Assembly (NCBI RefSeq): GCF_000423505.1
Contig: NZ_AUIC01000005.1
Span: forward strand, 124,001-188,000
Length of the DNA: 64,000 bases
Source: Pseudoclavibacter soli DSM 23366
GTDB taxonomy: Bacteria; Actinomycetota; Actinomycetes; Actinomycetales; Microbacteriaceae
Reading direction: 5' to 3'
Under the pieces are notes generated by a model that was not told the DNA's origin, searched no databases, and saw only the letters and a program-made list of their open reading frames with translations. A program made the translations under genes and the position numbers. Shown here one piece after another: positions 37,501 to 45,343 of this stretch. Within the stretch, counting starts at the first letter, position 1, and each line of letters starts with the position of its first letter.

Positions 37501-38159
37501 GGCATGACCCGTTCGTGGTGCTCACCATCGCCCAGGCAGCCACTCGGCGTCGCGATCGGGTGATCTTCTCGCTTGGGTATGGCCGCACTCCGCATGGGCG
37601 GCTGCTCAGCGAATTCGGCCCCATTCGCGCCGATGACACCGGATGGCGTTGGCTCGGCATTGCCCTGACCCGCGCTCGGCGACACCTCACCGTGGTCGCA
37701 GCACTCGGTGCCCGTGACGAAGAGGTACGTCGGCTCGAGGGCGCTCCCCGTGCGCTGCTCGATCTGCTCGGTGGAGCACGTGAGCCCGAACCGGAGCGCA
37801 CCTACTTCTCGGCGCAGGCGCTGCTGGTCGATCTTGGTCGGCGCCTGCAGCGCAAGGGGCTCACCGTCGACGACCACTTCGACGACCAACTGGGGCTCAC
37901 CGTCACCGATGGCATCACCAAGATGGTCATCGAAACCGACGCCGACTACAGCCGTGACACACTGCGCGAGTCGCTTCGCCTGCATCCGTCGCTGCTGACG
38001 CGTATGGGCTGGCGCTTCCGCCGCGTGTACTCGTTCGAGTTGTTCGCCAATCCGCAGCACATCGCCGACGAGATTCAGGCTGAGTTTCAGCAGCTGGCGC
38101 GGCAGCACGAGCAGATTGAGCAGCAGCGACGCGAGACCGCGGCCGAACAGGGGCAGTGA
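34539..38159 (+). CDS. Large degenerate SF1-helicase-like protein with nuclease-like C-terminal domain
   Basis: 1206-residue protein resembling UPF1/DNA2-like SF1 helicases. The P-loop region (residues 275-283) reads SVPGAGVVQ, without the Walker A Lys-Ser/Thr. The Walker B region (about 797-810) reads TVILLDAASIT instead of DEASQ, and the motif III equivalent is IGDPVLGAPTGF. Motif VI is well kept (ALTRARRHL, near 1040). The last 110 residues (about 1090-1200) look like a Vsr/MTES_1575-type nuclease fold, ending in the FRRVYSFELFANPQ segment. GTG 34539 is chosen because GGAGG lies 5 nt upstream. It is probably not a conventional ATPase. A 68-residue gene is coupled downstream. Confidence 0.75.
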   Translation: MTAQDGERATAWSQWRTRLAAVGASARAQQPAVLELSTGHPGGIAQLLSGRVTRLSNLIRDEKNYVRAARIARQIEHKAAELSQDRGLDAVQLLAGEMLWHDGARSQRLPVILQPAIIQGVPGDFELKITSVPVINPEVVRQLSRRFNADIDVAGLQELAHSTDGFHPDEALRRLSQEFRLVEGLEFARALRLGMFSSAPQELSARAVDRIHPLLDAVIDVPGARSALAENVRLVTVNSADERSALSDALILDASAEQENIVAQASTGTSFVVRSVPGAGVVQAVANIVATLVPMGRRIAIVAPSRASLDAVADKLRSRGLGGLAVSPASLRRDLISAINRNEHAQPVTDREQRAAGYARLRDALLGYRRSLQAVHPSYGVSVSQALSELARLSLLPDAPQTRVRLHSSVLEALAIDRSSAANLLRQAADLGQFDFGPEDSPWYGATFHSPQDAENMYLLAKRLSETDLRTMVRKVWAVFDEAGLREPQTLTEINEGLQLLLSVRDTLDRFHPVVYDRSLEELIAATAPRRDQEMASGARRRLRQLAKEYLRPGAHVSDVHVALQQIQRDRQLWQRLARSHQPPSVPTGLGDANIVFTAVAADLKVLALPLDSAQAGDVNTQSLDQLQTLLDQLTRDVSALGHLHERAELLAALERMGLAELVEDFSRRHVTAERAGDELELAWWQSVLELLLERDGSLLNANTQVLARLERDFVLEDRRILEDHARELAATLAQRWTDAVDVYPNEAKVLREQLLDGTISAETLIQHLPHVGRAVAPVWLFSPYQYGGEVPERAHFDTVILLDAASITLTEAVLPIAQAEQVIAIGDPVLGAPTGFSIDAADASLRPVVDEPSAFRALADLLPQLRLDFSYQPGGRALAALVNRRWYDQAIHSLPSAAEFVGEPALTTIDLEVHGRQQPNPDSGTVEAMPAEVTRVVELVIAHAVWRPDESLMVVSASALTAHRIRAAVRAEVLKHPQVAEFFDTRRHDPFVVLTIAQAATRRRDRVIFSLGYGRTPHGRLLSEFGPIRADDTGWRWLGIALTRARRHLTVVAALGARDEEVRRLEGAPRALLDLLGGAREPEPERTYFSAQALLVDLGRRLQRKGLTVDDHFDDQLGLTVTDGITKMVIETDADYSRDTLRESLRLHPSLLTRMGWRFRRVYSFELFANPQHIADEIQAEFQQLARQHEQIEQQRRETAAEQGQ

Positions 38160-38365
38160 TGACTGGTGACCAGCCTCAGGTTCGCCGGCTCGGCCCGCGC
38201 CGGGTGGTCTATGGCGAGTTGCCGAACCCCGAACAGGCGGTGGTGCGTGACGAGACGCTCGCGGCTGCGGCCGACGGTGAACGGGCTGAGAGCTGGGGCG
38301 ATGCTTCGCCCGAACATGAAGAAGACCGCTGGCTCAAAGCACAGCGGCCTCCTCATTGGGGCTGA
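38159..38365 (+). CDS. Small hypothetical protein coupled to the helicase-like gene
   Basis: 68-residue, charged, probably disordered protein (VRRLGPRRVVYGELPNPEQ near residues 7-25; DRWLKAQRPPHWG at the end). Its ATG shares a base with the TGA stop of the helicase-like gene (TGATG), so translation should be coupled. No domain is recognised. The gene order suggests a partner or regulator of the large protein. It ends 11 nt before the convergent mscL. Confidence 0.7.
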   Translation: MTGDQPQVRRLGPRRVVYGELPNPEQAVVRDETLAAAADGERAESWGDASPEHEEDRWLKAQRPPHWG

Positions 38366-38376
38366 GACGCCTCAAC

Positions 38377-38805
38377 TCATGCGCGGGGTGCGCCTGACCC
38401 ACCCTGCTGCGCGGCGAGGGCTGCCTGGATCTCTTTGAGCACGTCGAGCTCGGTGCGGGTGTCGCCGGGCTCTTCAGCGACCGCCTTCTTGTGCTTTTCT
38501 TGGAACTCACGCAGTTTGTTGAACGGCAGCACGATCACGAAGTAGAGCGCTGCAGCCACCAGCAGGAAGTTCACGACGGCGGTGATGACCGCGCCGAGCG
38601 AGAAATCGGCACCGTTGATGGTGAAGTTGCCGACGGAGTCGAAATTGGGCTGACCGAAGATGGCGGCGATCAGCGGCATGATCAGTTTCTCGACCAGGGC
38701 GGTGATCAGAGCGGTGAATGCAGTGCCGATGACGACGCCGACGGCGAGGTCAATGGCGTTGCCTTTAGAGATGAAGTCGCGGAAGCCGGCGAAGACCTGT
38801 TTCAT
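38377..38805 (-). CDS. mscL: Large-conductance mechanosensitive channel
   Basis: Osmotic safety valve of the inner membrane. The 142-residue product begins with FRDFISKGNAIDLAVGVVIGTAF (the N-terminal amphipathic helix and pore helix TM1), has a second membrane segment near residues 72-97, and a charged C-terminal bundle helix. Length is normal. ATG 38805 follows AGGAG. Transcribed in the same direction as the 5-FCL gene upstream, with 130 nt between. Confidence 0.95.
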   Translation of the reverse strand: MKQVFAGFRDFISKGNAIDLAVGVVIGTAFTALITALVEKLIMPLIAAIFGQPNFDSVGNFTINGADFSLGAVITAVVNFLLVAAALYFVIVLPFNKLREFQEKHKKAVAEEPGDTRTELDVLKEIQAALAAQQGGSGAPRA

Positions 38806-38938
38806 GCTGGAAACTCCTGTGTGTGCGGTTCAGCCGTGCGGATGCAGGGCAGAGAGTGCGGAGATGTGCGCTCCACACGTCTTAATGCTAGTTGGCATTG
38901 GCCGTCAGCGCACGGATGACGGGGCTGGGCGCCGCCGG

Positions 38939-39538
38939 TCACTCGCCTGGGGTGCAGGTGATGATGCGTTTCGGCGTCACGATCAGGTCGATAGAGCGGT
39001 CGTGGGGCTCGAGCGGCAGATCGTCGAGAACCTCTTCGTCGAACACGAGTGCAGCCGTGGGCGGCACGTGCGACAGAGCAGCGAGCGTGCGGTCGTAGAA
39101 GCCGCCGCCCTGGCCGAGTCTGGCACCGCGTGGTGATACCGCCAGAGCCGGGATGATGATCAGGTCGACGTGTTCGATCGCCTGCGCCTCGGCCAGCGGG
39201 CCTTGTGCTTCGGGGATGCCTAAATGCGTGATCGTGTCTTCGACCTCAGCTGCCCAGACCCAGTCGAGCGCGCCGTCGGGGCGGGTGCGCGGCAGCAGCA
39301 CCGGCATCTGGCAGTCGGCGGCCCAGTGCAGCAGAGCCGCAGTGGGCGGCTCGGTGGGGGCAGAGAGAAAAGCGGCCAGGCTGCCCACCGACTGCTGCTT
39401 GGCAAGCGTGACAATCTGGGCGGCGATCGCCTGCTCGTCACGTGCTCGTTGAGTGCTCGATCGAGCCTTTCGGGCGGCGCGCAACCGGGTGCGCAGCTGC
39501 GCTTTGCGCTGCTCGGGTGAGATGTCGGTTACGGCCAC
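38939..39538 (-). CDS. 5-formyltetrahydrofolate cyclo-ligase
   Basis: Converts 5-formyl-THF to 5,10-methenyl-THF using ATP. The 199-residue product has the ATP-binding RLGQGGGFYDRTLA motif near residue 142, the DLIIIPALAVSPRG segment before it, and a C-terminal PHDRSIDLIVTPKR segment near 178. Length is normal. The GTG start at 39538 has a TAGACT box 6 nt upstream, so the transcript is probably leaderless. Divergent from galU with only 40 nt between start codons, the same arrangement as Rv0992c-Rv0993. Confidence 0.92.
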   Translation of the reverse strand: MAVTDISPEQRKAQLRTRLRAARKARSSTQRARDEQAIAAQIVTLAKQQSVGSLAAFLSAPTEPPTAALLHWAADCQMPVLLPRTRPDGALDWVWAAEVEDTITHLGIPEAQGPLAEAQAIEHVDLIIIPALAVSPRGARLGQGGGFYDRTLAALSHVPPTAALVFDEEVLDDLPLEPHDRSIDLIVTPKRIITCTPGE

Positions 39539-39544
39539 GCTGCC

Positions 39545-39550
39545 AGTCTA
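39545..39550 (-). promoter_or_regulatory. -10 element TAGACT, leaderless start for the 5-FCL gene
   Basis: On the minus strand TAGACT ends 6 nt before the GTG at 39538. It lies only 15 nt from the oppositely oriented galU -10. Confidence 0.6.
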
Positions 39551-39565
39551 GAATGCGCGAGACGG

Positions 39566-39571
39566 TAGGCT
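39566..39571 (+). promoter_or_regulatory. -10 element TAGGCT, leaderless start for galU
   Basis: TAGGCT ends 7 nt before ATG 39579. Together with the divergent box at 39545 it forms a very compact back-to-back promoter pair. Confidence 0.6.
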
Positions 39572-39578
39572 GGGGCAC

Positions 39579-40493
39579 ATGAATGAGTATGCGAACACCT
39601 CTTCACCGGTCACTGGCGTGCGCAAAGCGGTGGTTCCGGTGGCGGGGCTCGGCACGAGATTTCTGCCGGCCACGAAAGCGATTCCCAAAGAGTTGCTGCC
39701 GGTGGTTGACCGGCCAGCCATTCAATATGTGGTTGAAGAGGCTGCACGTGCTGGCCTCGACGATCTGCTGCTGATCACCGGCCGTGGCAAAGACGCCATC
39801 GAAGATCACTTCGATGCTGCACCGTATCTCGAAGAGCGCTTGGCCGCTGACGGCAAAGACGCTCTGCTGGCCGAGGTGCAACATGCCACCGAGGTGGCCG
39901 AGGTGCACGCGGTGCGACAGGGCAACCCCAAGGGGCTGGGCCACGCTGTGCTGCGCGCCCGGGAGCATGTGGGCGATGAACCCTTCGCAGTACTGCTCGG
40001 TGACGATCTGATCGACGCCGACGAACCGCTGCTCGAGCGCATGCTCGAGGTGCAGCGCACTCGCTCGGCGACCGTGGTGGCGTTGCTCGAGGTGCCCGAA
40101 GACCGCGCTCACCTGTATGGCGTTGCCGCAGTTGAACCCACCGAAGAAGCAGATGTGGTGACCATCACTGGGCTGGTCGAGAAGCCCCCGGCAGGCACCG
40201 CACCCTCGAACCTCGCCGTGATCGGCCGCTACGTGCTGCGCCCCGAGATCTTTGACGTGCTCGAACAGACTGAGCCCGGTCGTGGCGGCGAGATTCAGCT
40301 GACCGACGCCCTGCAGACGCTCGCAAGCGACGCATCCATCGCAGGGCCGGTGCTTGGTGTGGTTTACACCGGTCGGCGTTTCGATACGGGCGACAAGCTC
40401 GAGTACCTCAAAACGGTGGTCACGCTCGCATCAGAGCGCGATGACCTCGGCCCGGCGTTCAACGCATGGCTGGCCGAGCGTGCACAGCAGTGA
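39579..40493 (+). CDS. galU: UTP--glucose-1-phosphate uridylyltransferase
   Basis: Makes UDP-glucose for envelope polysaccharides and glycolipids. The 304-residue product has the nucleotide-binding VPVAGLGTRFLPATKAIPKE motif (residues about 21-40), the VLLGDDLID segment near 142 and a VEKPPAGTAPSNLAVIGRYVL segment near 206. Length is normal. It is followed by a RimJ-type acetyltransferase gene; the molybdopterin gene usually found between galU and rimJ in mycobacteria is absent. Confidence 0.95.
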   Translation: MNEYANTSSPVTGVRKAVVPVAGLGTRFLPATKAIPKELLPVVDRPAIQYVVEEAARAGLDDLLLITGRGKDAIEDHFDAAPYLEERLAADGKDALLAEVQHATEVAEVHAVRQGNPKGLGHAVLRAREHVGDEPFAVLLGDDLIDADEPLLERMLEVQRTRSATVVALLEVPEDRAHLYGVAAVEPTEEADVVTITGLVEKPPAGTAPSNLAVIGRYVLRPEIFDVLEQTEPGRGGEIQLTDALQTLASDASIAGPVLGVVYTGRRFDTGDKLEYLKTVVTLASERDDLGPAFNAWLAERAQQ

Positions 40494-40530
40494 CCCGACA
40501 CGCCGATCAGTCGCCCGAGAATGAGGCGGC

Positions 40531-41127
40531 ATGCTGAGCAGTGTTCCGGCGCTGGTCAGCGGTGACTTGACGGTTCGGCCCATTCGCAACGCTGACTGGC
40601 GAGAACTCGACCATGAGCTGGCGGTGGGTCGAGCTTGGTTGCAGCGTTGGGAGGCCACTCAGCCGGGTGTGTCGGGGCAAGCCGGCACCCGATCAGCGGT
40701 GCGTGCGATGGTCTCATGGATGCGCCGTGGCGAGAGCATCACCTGCGTGATGTGTTGGCGGGAGCACATTATCGGACAGGTGAGCGTCTCGCAGATTGCG
40801 TGGGGGTCGTTGCGATCGTGCTCGATCGGGTATTGGATCGCCGAGCGGATGGCCGGGCACGGTCTTGCCCCGACTGCCGTCGCGCTCATGGCCGATCACC
40901 TATTTCAGGCACTCGGCATGCACCGTATCGAGATTTGCATGCGGCTTGAGAACCAGGCCTCACGACGGGTGGCCGAGAAACTCGGCTTTCACTATGAAGG
41001 CGTGCGCAGGGGGTACATTCACATCGACGGTGCGTGGCGTGACCATCATGTGTTCGCCATGCTCGCCGAAGACGTTCCCGCCGGGGGTGTGCTGGCGGCG
41101 CTGCAACAGCGACGTCTTCAGGGCTGA
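40531..41127 (+). CDS. RimJ/RimL-type GNAT acetyltransferase
   Basis: 198-residue GNAT-family acetyltransferase of the type acting on protein N-termini. The acetyl-CoA-binding core is GYWIAERMAGHGLAPTAVALM near residue 108, followed by LGMHRIEICMRLENQASRRVAEKLGFHYEG (the canonical RimJ C-terminal signature) near 130-160. A GAGG lies shortly before ATG 40531. Its position after galU matches Rv0995 (rimJ). The true substrate is unknown. Confidence 0.88.
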   Translation: MLSSVPALVSGDLTVRPIRNADWRELDHELAVGRAWLQRWEATQPGVSGQAGTRSAVRAMVSWMRRGESITCVMCWREHIIGQVSVSQIAWGSLRSCSIGYWIAERMAGHGLAPTAVALMADHLFQALGMHRIEICMRLENQASRRVAEKLGFHYEGVRRGYIHIDGAWRDHHVFAMLAEDVPAGGVLAALQQRRLQG

Positions 41128-41173
41128 TCTGCGCCACACCGTGTCAATGCGTGCCGCGGATGCGGTTTGCTCG

Positions 41174-41179
41174 TACCTT
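41174..41179 (+). promoter_or_regulatory. -10 element TACCTT, leaderless start for gene at 41187
   Basis: TACCTT ends 7 nt before ATG 41187 and supports that start over an upstream in-frame one at 41151. Confidence 0.45.
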
Positions 41180-41186
41180 AGTGAGC

Positions 41187-42119
41187 ATGGATGGAGTCTT
41201 CGGTCAGATCGGTGGGGCGCTGCTGGTGCTCTGCGTCGTCGGCCTGTGGCTCGCGGTGCTGGTGCCGGGCTGGGTAGAACGCCGCAATATGCGCACCACC
41301 GCCCGAAACGCAGCACGGGTGCAGCGCGCGGTCAACGTCATCGCACGCAACCAAGAGCTTCCTGAAGAATACGAGCAAGAGGTCGATGCTCGACGGGCCA
41401 TGATCGTTGAGCGCGAGGCTCGCCGCCTCGAGCGGCAGCGGGTGCACAACGAGCGCCAGGCCGCGCGTCGTGCCGTGCCTGAGTATGTGCGCCAAGCTCG
41501 CCGTGGCATCGCGGTGGGCTCTGGCGTTGCCCTGGTGTCGATCATGGGGCTGCTCATCGGAGTCACTCAGATTCAGACCGGTCTGTTCGGCATCCTGCTG
41601 ATCACTGCGGGTTTGGTCTTTGGTGCGCTCGGTCTGCTCATGCGTTCGACTGCGCTGCGCAACCTGCGTGGCCACCATCAGAGCGCTCAGCCTGCCGCTG
41701 CGCCAGCTGACGTGCCGGTGTTCGATCAGGCAGGCTTCGCCGATGCGCAGGCCGAAGATGAGCGTGACGAGGCCAGCGCCGAACACCGCCAATGGACCCC
41801 GACGCCGATTCCCGAGCCACTCGGGGTGACCCGCGAGGCCGTCATTGCGGCCGCCCTCGCCGAAGCAGCGCGTACCGGCGAGTCGGTCGATGCACCCGGT
41901 CTGCGACCTGGCGTGCCGACAGGACCAGATGCCGAAGTGCATCGCCTGCACCCCGAGGTCTCGGGGCACAACGCCGAGGTCGACGAAGTGGTCGCTGCCC
42001 TTGAAAACGAAGAGGTCGAGCCCGGCTATGCCTGGATGGACCAGCGGGCCGGGGTCGACGCGAGCTTCGACTCGGAACGACTCGACGACATCCTTGATCG
42101 CCGTCGCGACGTCGGCTGA
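41187..42119 (+). CDS. Conserved actinobacterial membrane protein (Rv0996-like)
   Basis: 310-residue membrane protein: a first membrane helix at about residues 7-28 followed by a basic stretch (WVERRNMRTTARNAARVQRA), a charged cytoplasmic coiled region to about 106, two adjacent helices at roughly 110-155, and a long acidic C-terminal tail (160-310) with a conserved-looking PGYAWMDQRAGV segment near the end. The galU-rimJ-membrane protein order parallels Rv0993-Rv0995-Rv0996. Function unknown; no enzymatic motif is visible. Confidence 0.78.
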   Translation: MDGVFGQIGGALLVLCVVGLWLAVLVPGWVERRNMRTTARNAARVQRAVNVIARNQELPEEYEQEVDARRAMIVEREARRLERQRVHNERQAARRAVPEYVRQARRGIAVGSGVALVSIMGLLIGVTQIQTGLFGILLITAGLVFGALGLLMRSTALRNLRGHHQSAQPAAAPADVPVFDQAGFADAQAEDERDEASAEHRQWTPTPIPEPLGVTREAVIAAALAEAARTGESVDAPGLRPGVPTGPDAEVHRLHPEVSGHNAEVDEVVAALENEEVEPGYAWMDQRAGVDASFDSERLDDILDRRRDVG

Positions 42120-42179
42120 CCCTCCTACACTGCGTGTGACACTGCGAGCGGGCTGTTTTTCAGCTCTGCCGCGTAAGAG

Positions 42180-42227
42180 GTGTCGTGAAATGCGGGTATG
42201 AGCTTTCTTTTGCGCAATTGACGACAC
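42180..42227. repeat. 7-bp inverted repeat in the gap beside the truncated transporter
   Basis: GTGTCGT (42180-42186) and ACGACAC (42221-42227) are separated by 34 nt. They lie in the 125-nt gap next to the point where the MHS transporter gene breaks off and could be a terminator or the remnant of an insertion end. The local sequence is less GC-rich than its surroundings. Confidence 0.4.
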
Positions 42228-42244
42228 TTGTGTGGCTCGGTGGC

Positions 42245-42682
42245 CTACACACGCCGCATGGCGCCGCCCCACTCACCGCCGACGGCGATGCCCTGTAGAA
42301 ATCTCAGGGTGACCAGCAGTGCAGGCGCCCAGTAGCCGACCGTGTCGAAGGTGGGCAGGCAGCCCATCAAAAACGTCGAGGCACAGACCATGATGATGGC
42401 CACCTGCAGCAGGTGCTTGCGACCGTATCTGTCGCCGAAGTGCGCGAAGACGATGCCGCCGAGTGGGCGCGCAATGAAGCCCACAGCATAGGTGACGAAT
42501 GCTGCGATGATCGGCATATAGGGGTCTTCGCTCGGCGGGAAGAACACCTTGTTGAACACCAGAGTGGCCGCCGTCGCATAGAGGAAGAACTCGTACCATT
42601 CGACGATGGTGCCGGCCATTGAGGCGGCCACCACGCGGCGCAGGCCCTTCGTGGGTGCGGACGCGGGGGTGAGTGCGGACAT
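42245..42682 (-). pseudogene. Truncated MHS-family MFS transporter (N-terminal third only)
   Basis: 145 residues matching the start of metabolite:H+ symporters of the ProP/ShiA/KgtP type: [25 protein letters not shown] (TM1), [22 protein letters not shown] (the MFS motif between TM2 and TM3) and [15 protein letters not shown] (motif before TM5). After GGEWGGA the frame continues only with MRRV and a stop, where intact proteins continue for about 290 residues. Neither other frame downstream restores the family sequence, so this is a deletion, not a single frameshift. GGAGG precedes the ATG. Probably inactive. Confidence 0.85.
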
Positions 42683-42760
42683 CTGCTACCTCCTTGTAGT
42701 CAGGAATCTTCAGATCATCCTGAAACATCGAAGGTGGTGCGTCTCTGCAGCACCGGGGGA

Positions 42761-42799
42761 CGATTCTGCACAATATCTGTGCGTTAGCGCACAGAATCG
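42761..42799. promoter_or_regulatory. Nested palindromes upstream of the truncated transporter
   Basis: TCTGTGCG-TTAG-CGCACAGA (42776-42795) is a perfect 8-bp hairpin, and CGATTCTG (42761-42768) also pairs perfectly with CAGAATCG (42792-42799). The two left arms compete for overlapping right arms. It sits about 80 nt upstream of the transporter start and could be its operator, or a terminator for the leftward als operon. Confidence 0.5.
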
Positions 42800-42881
42800 A
42801 ATTCTCCCGCGAACGGCCGCATCAAGCGGCTGGTGCTGGAGTGGCGCATCCTGCCGACCAGAATCGTATATGGGTGCTGGG

Positions 42882-43622
42882 TTAACTGTGCGACTCGGTC
42901 TTGTGCAGCTCCTCGTGCAGGTCTTCGGGCGAGAGGTTGGCCGCCTCGAAGGCCTCGGTGCGTGGCAGCGACAGACGCAGGTCGGTGCCCAGACACACCT
43001 CGACGGTGCCCTCGGCCATCTGGAAGTCGAGTACGTGCCCGCCCCTGGTGTGGTCGTCGTCGATGAAGTGCACGTGGCAGCCGGGCACCGAGATGCCCTG
43101 CTCGTACACCGGAGTGCGGAAGCCGCCGACCACGCCGGTGACGTTCTCGAAACGCAGCGTCGGCTCGTTGTCGGTGGCGTCGACCATGCGCGGGTAGGGC
43201 TTGCTCTGCAACTGCACTGTGCGCGTCTTGACCCAGTCGAACGTGCCGGTGATGCGCAGCGCGTACAGGTAGTTCGGCGAGACGGTCAGCGAGTCGACCA
43301 GCGCCGACACCTCATCGCGGGTGGAGTGGGGCTTCACCTGGGCCGTGAGGTTGGTCACGAAATTGGTGACCACCGCGAACGGGGTGCGCTGATCGAGATC
43401 GGCCGGCCGCACGCTGCCGTCGACCTTCATCTGCCAGCACTTGCCGTCGAGGATGATCATCTCGCCGTCGAGCCCGTTGAAGGTGCCGAGGCCGAAGCTG
43501 CCCTGCCCGAGCAACTCGGCGATGCTCATCTCGCCGTCGTAGATGCCGTCGAGCAGTGCACTCATCAGCGAGGTCTGAAAGACCTCGTGGCGCACGATGT
43601 GACCGTTGTTTCCGTCGCTCAT
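42882..43622 (-). CDS. alsD: Alpha-acetolactate decarboxylase
   Basis: Decarboxylates acetolactate to acetoin. The 246-residue product has the [15 protein letters not shown] segment with E54 and the three zinc-ligand histidines H183, H185 and H196 in [16 protein letters not shown]. All catalytic features are present and length is normal. It overlaps the alsS stop by 4 nt (ATGA), so the two enzymes are translated together and form the pyruvate-to-acetoin branch. Acetoin dehydrogenase or butanediol dehydrogenase genes are not in the window. Confidence 0.95.
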   Translation of the reverse strand: MSDGNNGHIVRHEVFQTSLMSALLDGIYDGEMSIAELLGQGSFGLGTFNGLDGEMIILDGKCWQMKVDGSVRPADLDQRTPFAVVTNFVTNLTAQVKPHSTRDEVSALVDSLTVSPNYLYALRITGTFDWVKTRTVQLQSKPYPRMVDATDNEPTLRFENVTGVVGGFRTPVYEQGISVPGCHVHFIDDDHTRGGHVLDFQMAEGTVEVCLGTDLRLSLPRTEAFEAANLSPEDLHEELHKTESHS

Positions 43623-45343
43623 GACAGGACTCCTTCTCTGAGGTCGCCGGCGAGACCGGCGAGGTTGTCGCGGTAGTCGACGGGCACGTCGATGATCGTG
43701 GGCCCGTCTTCAGTCTGACCCAGGCGGATGGCCCGGGCAAGCTCTTCGAGCGTGGTCGCGCGGTGGCCGTGGGCGCCGAACGCCTCGGCGTAGGCCACCA
43801 AGTCGGGGTGGCCGAGCTGCACGCCAGAGGTGCGGCCGTACTTCTTCATCTGCTGGAAGGCGACCATGTCGTAGGTGCCGTCGTTGAACACGATGTGAGT
43901 GAAGTTCACACCGAGACGCACCGCGGTGTCGAGCTCCATCGCCGAGAACAAGAACCCGCCATCACCGGAGACTGAGAGTACCGGCTTGCCGGGCCGCACC
44001 AGTGCGGTAGCGATGGCCCAGGGCAGCGCGACGCCCAAGGTCTGCTGCCCGTTGCTGAACAGCAGGTGCCGTGGCCGGTAGGTGCGGAAGTAGCGGGCCA
44101 GGTAGATGTAGTGGCTGCCCACGTCAGAGATCACGGTGGTGTCGTCGTCGACCAGCTCGCGCAGGGTAAGCGTCACCGCCTTGGGGTCGAGGCCGAAGCT
44201 GTCGTCGTGCCGGGCGTCGACCTGTGCAGTGGCATCGAGCCGGGCGCGCTGTTCGTCGATCACAGTGCGGTCGGCGGCAGGATGCTCGAGGCCGTCAAGT
44301 GCCTCGGCCAGCGCTTCGATGGTGGTCGGGATGTCGCCCCGCAGCTCGAGGGTCGGCGCGTAGAACGCGTCGATGTCGGCGGCCACCTCGTCAAGGTTGA
44401 TGATGGTGCGCGAGGCGTCGTGGTTCCACAGCTTCGCATCGTATTCCACCGGGTCGTACCCGATCGCGAGCACCACGTCGGCCTGGTCGAGCACCACGTC
44501 ACCCGGCTGGTTGCGGAAGAGTCCGACGCGGCCGAGGTAGTGATCCTCAAGTTCGCGCGAGACCAGCCCGGCGGCCTGGAACGTTTCGACCACGGGCAGA
44601 TCAGTGTGTTCGAGCAGTGTGTGCAGGGCCTCGGCGCCCTCGGCACAGGCCGAGCGCACTCCGGCGAGCACCACCGGAAAGCGCGCTTCGCGCAGCAGTT
44701 TCGCTGCCTGCGCGATCGACTCGGCGCGGGCCGGCCCGAGAGCGGGCACGCGATGCAGCGGCGGCAGCGGCACACTGGTTGGCTCGGCCATCACATCGGC
44801 GGGCAGCACCAGTGAGGCGGCGCCGCGGGGCATGACCTCGGCCTGCCGCAATGCGTTGACGATCGCCTCGGGCACGTTGTCGGCATCGTCAACCTCGCCG
44901 GCGAACTTCGAGACGGTGGCCAGCAGGCCGGCGGCATCCATTGACTGGTGGGTGCGCTTGAGGCGATCTGCGCGAGGCACGGCGCCGCAGAGCGCGATCA
45001 TCGGGTCGCCCTCGGTGGTGGCCGTGACCAAGCCGGTCGCCAAGTTTGAGGTGCCGGGGCCGGAGGTGACGAGTGCGACACCGGGGCGACCGGTGAGGCG
45101 GCCGACTGCCGCGGCCATGAACGCGGCGTTCTGTTCGTGCCGGCAGACCACCACCTCGATGCTGGAGTCTTCGAGCGCGTCGAAGACCTGATCGACTTTC
45201 GCGCCGGGAACCCCGAACACCCAGCGCACGCCGGCAGCCTCGAGGGCCTCGACGATGCGCTGTGCGCTGCGCACGGGTGTGGGCGCCTGTGCGGGTGCGT
45301 GGGTGTGCGCGGGTGACTGCGTGGGGGTTGCTGTCTGGTTCAT
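43619..45343 (-). CDS. alsS: Catabolic acetolactate synthase
   Basis: ThDP-dependent enzyme condensing two pyruvates to acetolactate. The 574-residue product starts with a 24-residue Thr/Pro/Ala-rich tail, then [20 protein letters not shown], the ThDP-activating glutamate E70 in [11 protein letters not shown], and the ThDP-binding [19 protein letters not shown] segment near 460. The sequence pattern and pairing with alsD indicate the catabolic AlsS/BudB class rather than IlvB; no regulatory small subunit gene is present. AGGAG precedes ATG 45343. Its start overlaps the end of a possible 57-residue leader ORF. Confidence 0.94.
   Translation of the reverse strand: MNQTATPTQSPAHTHAPAQAPTPVRSAQRIVEALEAAGVRWVFGVPGAKVDQVFDALEDSSIEVVVCRHEQNAAFMAAAVGRLTGRPGVALVTSGPGTSNLATGLVTATTEGDPMIALCGAVPRADRLKRTHQSMDAAGLLATVSKFAGEVDDADNVPEAIVNALRQAEVMPRGAASLVLPADVMAEPTSVPLPPLHRVPALGPARAESIAQAAKLLREARFPVVLAGVRSACAEGAEALHTLLEHTDLPVVETFQAAGLVSRELEDHYLGRVGLFRNQPGDVVLDQADVVLAIGYDPVEYDAKLWNHDASRTIINLDEVAADIDAFYAPTLELRGDIPTTIEALAEALDGLEHPAADRTVIDEQRARLDATAQVDARHDDSFGLDPKAVTLTLRELVDDDTTVISDVGSHYIYLARYFRTYRPRHLLFSNGQQTLGVALPWAIATALVRPGKPVLSVSGDGGFLFSAMELDTAVRLGVNFTHIVFNDGTYDMVAFQQMKKYGRTSGVQLGHPDLVAYAEAFGAHGHRATTLEELARAIRLGQTEDGPTIIDVPVDYRDNLAGLAGDLREGVLS

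Noticed and set aside
42245-42682. Truncated transporter as a genuine 145-residue protein
   Set aside because: It stops inside the conserved GGEWGGA motif without completing the first helix bundle; no known short MHS proteins of this form.
42606-43676. Plus-strand ORF of 356 codons opposite alsD
   Set aside because: Antisense to alsD, whose zinc ligands and length are clear; no translation signal.
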